Part shown: in pieces, positions 60,102 through 64,000 of the stretch | Numbering within the stretch: the first letter of the stretch is position 1 | How the letters are laid out: each line of letters opens with the position of its first letter | Assembly: GCF_033958435.1 (NCBI RefSeq) | Contig: NC_134137.1 | Span: 246,992,501-247,056,500, forward strand | Direction of reading: 5' to 3' | Length of the DNA stretch: 64,000 bases | Source of the DNA: Carettochelys insculpta | Taxonomy: Eukaryota; Chordata; Testudines; Carettochelyidae | Notes under the pieces: generated by a model | Told to the model about the DNA's origin: nothing | The model's input: the letters and a program-made list of their open reading frames with translations, nothing else | Database searches by the model: none | Position numbers and translations under genes: made by a program

Positions 60102-63100
60102 TAAGACCTTTTTATCACAGGATCATCTTTCCTCTTTCACCATCTCCAGTATCCACACCTGCCCATCCAGTACTTTTGCCCTCTGCATATAATTTACTAA
60201 AGCAAATAAGAAAAACCAACGTGGCGTGTTTGGGGTTTTTGTTTTTTTTTTTTTCCAAACAGTCCAGGTGCAAAAGCAAATGAAAATTGCTATCTCTTTG
60301 GTTCTCTTCAATGGCCAGTAGGTTCTTGCCAATTCTTTGGAGTGGCTTGCCATCACTTCTCTGGAAATGCCAAAGGAAAGGTCAGTCCTATCTACCGGGA
60401 AAGAAATTGATCTTCTTTCCACTTCTTGTTTTGTTTTTTGTTTTTGTTTCTGTTTTTGGGGGAGGGGTTTGCATGGTGTTTGGGTTTGTATCTATAATAG
60501 TAACAAATATTGATTCTTATTAAATGACAAAGTTACATTGTCTTTACAGCTCTGAGCCAGACTATGTGAGTGGGACTAAAAAATAGTTTCAATACTATTG
60601 GAACCTTCTAGTTGATGGGCTGTGTTACCTAGCATGATAGGCAAGGTCCATGTCCTACCCCCAGCCACCTGCAGAATGCAAGGTTGAGATTTAGTAGACA
60701 TTTTTTCCTCTTCAGGCCATAGGATAGGAGCAGCTTTTCTTGGTGAATTTGGCCAAGGTAATTTATTTATAATTCCAAGCTCTGTGCTGGGCATTCTTGT
60801 GCTTTATTATGCACAGTATTTTTGTTTTGTGTATTGAGGAAGATTTTTTTATGGTGGTTAATGGCTGTTTTTAGCTTAAAAATACATTTGGCACAAAGTA
60901 GAGATGGCTGAAGGAATAATTAGATGCGAAATGGGGGAGCAGAATTGACTGGAAAGCTGACCTTTCTCATGATCTCCCTAATGTGGTGACTAGTAGCAAC
61001 GCCTAGTCATGGAGACAGATTTCAAAGTGCTTCACTGTGAGGCCTCTCCACTTCGAGGACTGACGTATGTAGCTGAACCCTCCTGACACCCCATATTGTC
61101 TCAAATTGTCTAGCAATCAATGCAGTTGTAAAGAAATATAAAACAATAGAGTAGTATTTTAAAATTGGAAGTGTATGTAGGTCACTGATTCAATACTATG
61201 GCAATATTTTCAGACTGTTTGTAATCTCCGTATTTGGTATTCATTTATAACTGCTCTACAGGTACTGAATTTATCAACTACGATATTAGATGCTGTTACC
61301 ATTGTAACTTTAGCCAGAAGTTCATGAGCCCTTTAACAAGGTAAAATACACTTGGCGGTGTAATGTGCAGCCTTCCACATCTTGAAACAATTATCAGAGG
61401 CAGCATGGTTTATATCTTACTTGCTGTCATTGATGGCCTGCCTACACCCTATCCAGAACATGTTTAACTTCAATAGGATTATTTTTGTGCTTTAAAATTA
61501 AGCACCTGCTGCAGTGTTTTGATGGATCAGAGCCTTAGTTGTGTTTTTCCTCCGGTCTCTTTTGCACAGTCTGGATTTGGGATGCTCTACAGACTTAGGT
61601 CCTAAGGAAAGGATTGGATATTTTTTTTAAAATGTCAGTTTAGCATGTGTGTATGTTTGACCCCACTAGAAAGTAAAGCCCACAGCATATGTTATACTCA
61701 CATTGTGACTAAGCACGGTTCCCACACTAGCCCTCACTAGCATTCATCAACACAGACCAACTGGAGACATCCCAGAGGGAGGATGAAAGGATGTGGCTAG
61801 CTCACAGGGACAAGAGATACAGTAAATAGAGACCAGCTGCCAAAAATTCACTTTAGGACTGCAGCTTTTTGTTTCTTCCATAATTGAAAGGTCAGCAGGC
61901 AGAAAAAAACGTGCTGGGAAAAGTCAGGCGGGCTGGGGAGTAGTGATAGTTGTAATCAGCGTTTGTTTGTTTGTTTGTTTTTCCTGGTGAGCAGGGAATC
62001 TATATGTAAGACACCCTCCAATTCTCAAGGCCACAGAGCCATGTTTTATGTTTCTGTATTATATCAATAAGTGAGGGGCAATTCTGACAACAGCTGCTTC
62101 CTGCGTGTATCTCCGCTATGTCATAGAAGATATCTTAATCTAACTCTGAGATCCTCTGATTGCCCAGGTGCTTCATAGTGTATCTTTACAGACCCTGTGT
62201 ACAAGAGGCAATGGTGCAATAGAGTCTGCTCTGTCAGCTCATAACGTGTAGGCCACTCACAACTTAGTCATTTCTTCATAGACCTAGATCAACAAGATAT
62301 TCTGATTCAGGGTGGCCTTTGCATTTGGTGTACTCATAATCTAATTTTCCATGAGAGTGAGTACATGCTGTTCATATACATATATGTCTCCAGTAGCACA
62401 AACAATTTTATAGCCTCTTCTTCAGCGGCATGTTCTCTATAATAAAGATACAGAATGGTGAGTACAGGACAAAAGATACAATGGACATGCCTCACATCCT
62501 GGAGTTCAGTTTTCCACCATCAAAACATATCTCTGATTAATACATACACAAAGTTTTCTCTGGTCAAGAGTTTAAAAAAAATCAAAATCCCCAAATAACA
62601 TCTGGGGGGTAAATAGGGAGCTAAGGTAGGGCTAGCTTAAGGAAAGAGTAACTCATACCTTCCTTCTCTGGTACATTATCCCATGGAACAAAAGGGCTGG
62701 TGGCTGTAATGGCTTTTCATGCTGTTCCACCTAAAAAAGCAGCTGGAGGTGAGGAGGAACTATCCTATCTGCCTCCTCTAAAGGTCATGGCTACGTAAGA
62801 AGAGGAAAGGAAGATCATCCTGTGATCTGCAGGAGCCACCAGTTGGAGATCATGATCTGGAGGAAAGGGAAACCAGGCAGTATACTTAAGGGGGGAACAA
62901 GGTGTCAGGGAAATACTTACAGAGGAGGATATTGAATGGTAGATGAGCGTGTGCAGGGAACTTCTGGGAGAATGAACAAGGAACATGAGAGGGATTAAAT
63001 ACAAAGCCGAAAGAAGATAGTGTGATCAACCCGTTGTAAATTAGTCATGGATCTTCCAATGATGACTTCTGAGTTCCTGAAGACATCTAGGTAAAATTTT

Positions 63101-63517
63101 GACTGAATTTTTTGCCAAAAAACATTAGATTCATTGACCACCAGAACATGTTGCATAGTTAGGTTGATTTTTGCCAAATTGTATTGACCAAAAAGAAATT
63201 GTGAAAAATTAAAACATTTGATTTTGGATAGAAGAAGATTTGGTTCTAAGTGAGCTTTTTATTTGAATTTCCCTTTTGAGTTTATTTTAAATTGCTCTAA
63301 ATCTTAGTGTTGAGGGAATTCTGCGATTTTATTATGTCTGCAAATGCAGCAATTTCAGAATTTCCCCAAAACTAAAATCTAAGTGTAATGTGTGGTTTGA
63401 CACACAACACATTTTTTAGTTTTTTTTCCGTCTCCCTCCCCTACATACATATGCCTGAGAAACGAAAAAGCCGTTATTTATCTTTCTCTCATCTTGAACA
63501 CTCTGTTCTGTCTAGGG
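60102..63517. other. Unassigned sequence
   Basis: No gene recognised. A GTTT microsatellite is at 61962-61982 and a T run around 60242-60254. Open frames stay below 100 codons without domain signatures. Confidence 0.45.
61962..61982. repeat. (GTTT)n microsatellite
   Basis: Five GTTT units. Confidence 0.85.
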
Positions 63518-63605
63518 CAGGGGTTTGCAACCTGCAGCTCCAGAGCTGCATGTGGCTCTTCAAGGTGATCTTTGTGGCTCCTGATGCTATAATTTCAAAG
63601 TTTTT
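63518..63605. mobile_element. hAT-type transposon end fragment
   Basis: caggggtttgcaacctgcag, then agctgcatgtggctcttcaa. The first bases match the GGGTCGGCAACC type of end, followed by the usual gctgcatgtggctctt text of such repeats. Only one end is visible before the T/A runs at 63601. Confidence 0.6.
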
Positions 63606-64000
63606 TTTAAAAAAAAATCCTCCCGATTATTTTTGATAAACGGCGAATGTCTAAAAGCCCAACAATGAACAACTCATCTAAATAGCAAACAATATATGAT
63701 CTTGAAACATTAGATAACTCCTCCCAACTCACTCCAGAGAGAGAGCATGTTTGGGAGTGAAAGTCAGGAAAACAGTGGTACAAACACACAAATGTAAGGT
63801 GTGAGTAAATAGAATATGTAAAATGTTTGTGAACGTTCTGCAGTAAACATGTCACATTGCAAATCATTGTGTGTGTGCTCTATTCTTAAAATAGAGGTTA
63901 CAAAAAGTACGGTTTGATGCTATTTATTGAGGACTGTTTCATATTCACATGTACAGCAGCTCTTGAATTTGTTGTTTTTTTTTTAACCAAATTGTAAAAA

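Noticed and set aside
1..64000. Prokaryotic-type systems such as CRISPR arrays, operons or phage genes
   Set aside because: No regularly spaced direct repeats, no ribosome-site-linked genes, and eukaryotic retroelements throughout.

Overview
This 64 kb window looks like vertebrate nuclear DNA with no recognisable host exon. It is intergenic or deep-intronic sequence built from nested transposable elements. The best taxonomic clue is a pair of tRNA-derived SINEs with a CR1-like 3' tail (5318-5525 and 28040-28206), which I recognise as the Pol III SINE type described from tortoises and other cryptodiran turtles. CR1 LINE tails, Penelope-type terminal repeats and Harbinger-type elements with GGCTATGTCTACAC ends also fit a turtle. 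The species cannot be read from the sequence.

Layout. 1-3.65 kb: almost featureless. 3.66-7.47 kb: a Harbinger-type MITE abutting a 3.56-kb two-gene PIF/Harbinger transposon with a coiled-coil accessory-gene remnant on +, a transposase pseudogene with a plausible intron on -, and a SINE between them. 7.5-20 kb: mostly unassigned, with a Penelope palindrome (12.2 kb), three MITEs and a CR1 tail. 20.15-24.25 kb: the most structured region, an inverted duplication in which one arm carries a Penelope fragment and the other a 2.8-kb LINE, so each arm preserves the other's empty site. 24.25-32 kb: an LTR-like repeat, CR1 tails, a SINE and a multi-piece CR1 region. 32-50 kb: scattered MITEs, a CR1 copy on -, two more Penelope loci, an uncharacterised TIR element, a 454-bp hAT-type element and a 409-bp palindrome nested in a Penelope tail. 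50.6-64 kb: a CpG-rich 712-bp Harbinger-type element, a 300-bp hAT-type element, a second LINE zinc-finger remnant, another LTR-like repeat and small DNA-transposon fragments.

No element looks autonomous today. The Harbinger transposase has lost two of its three catalytic acidic positions. The LINE has two in-frame stops, two frameshifts and a damaged RT active site. The CR1 copies are fragments. The value of the window is as a record of insertions: several target-site duplications are readable by eye (3, 8, 12 and 13 bp), and nesting gives relative ages. All family assignments come from recognising motifs by eye; no database search was run.
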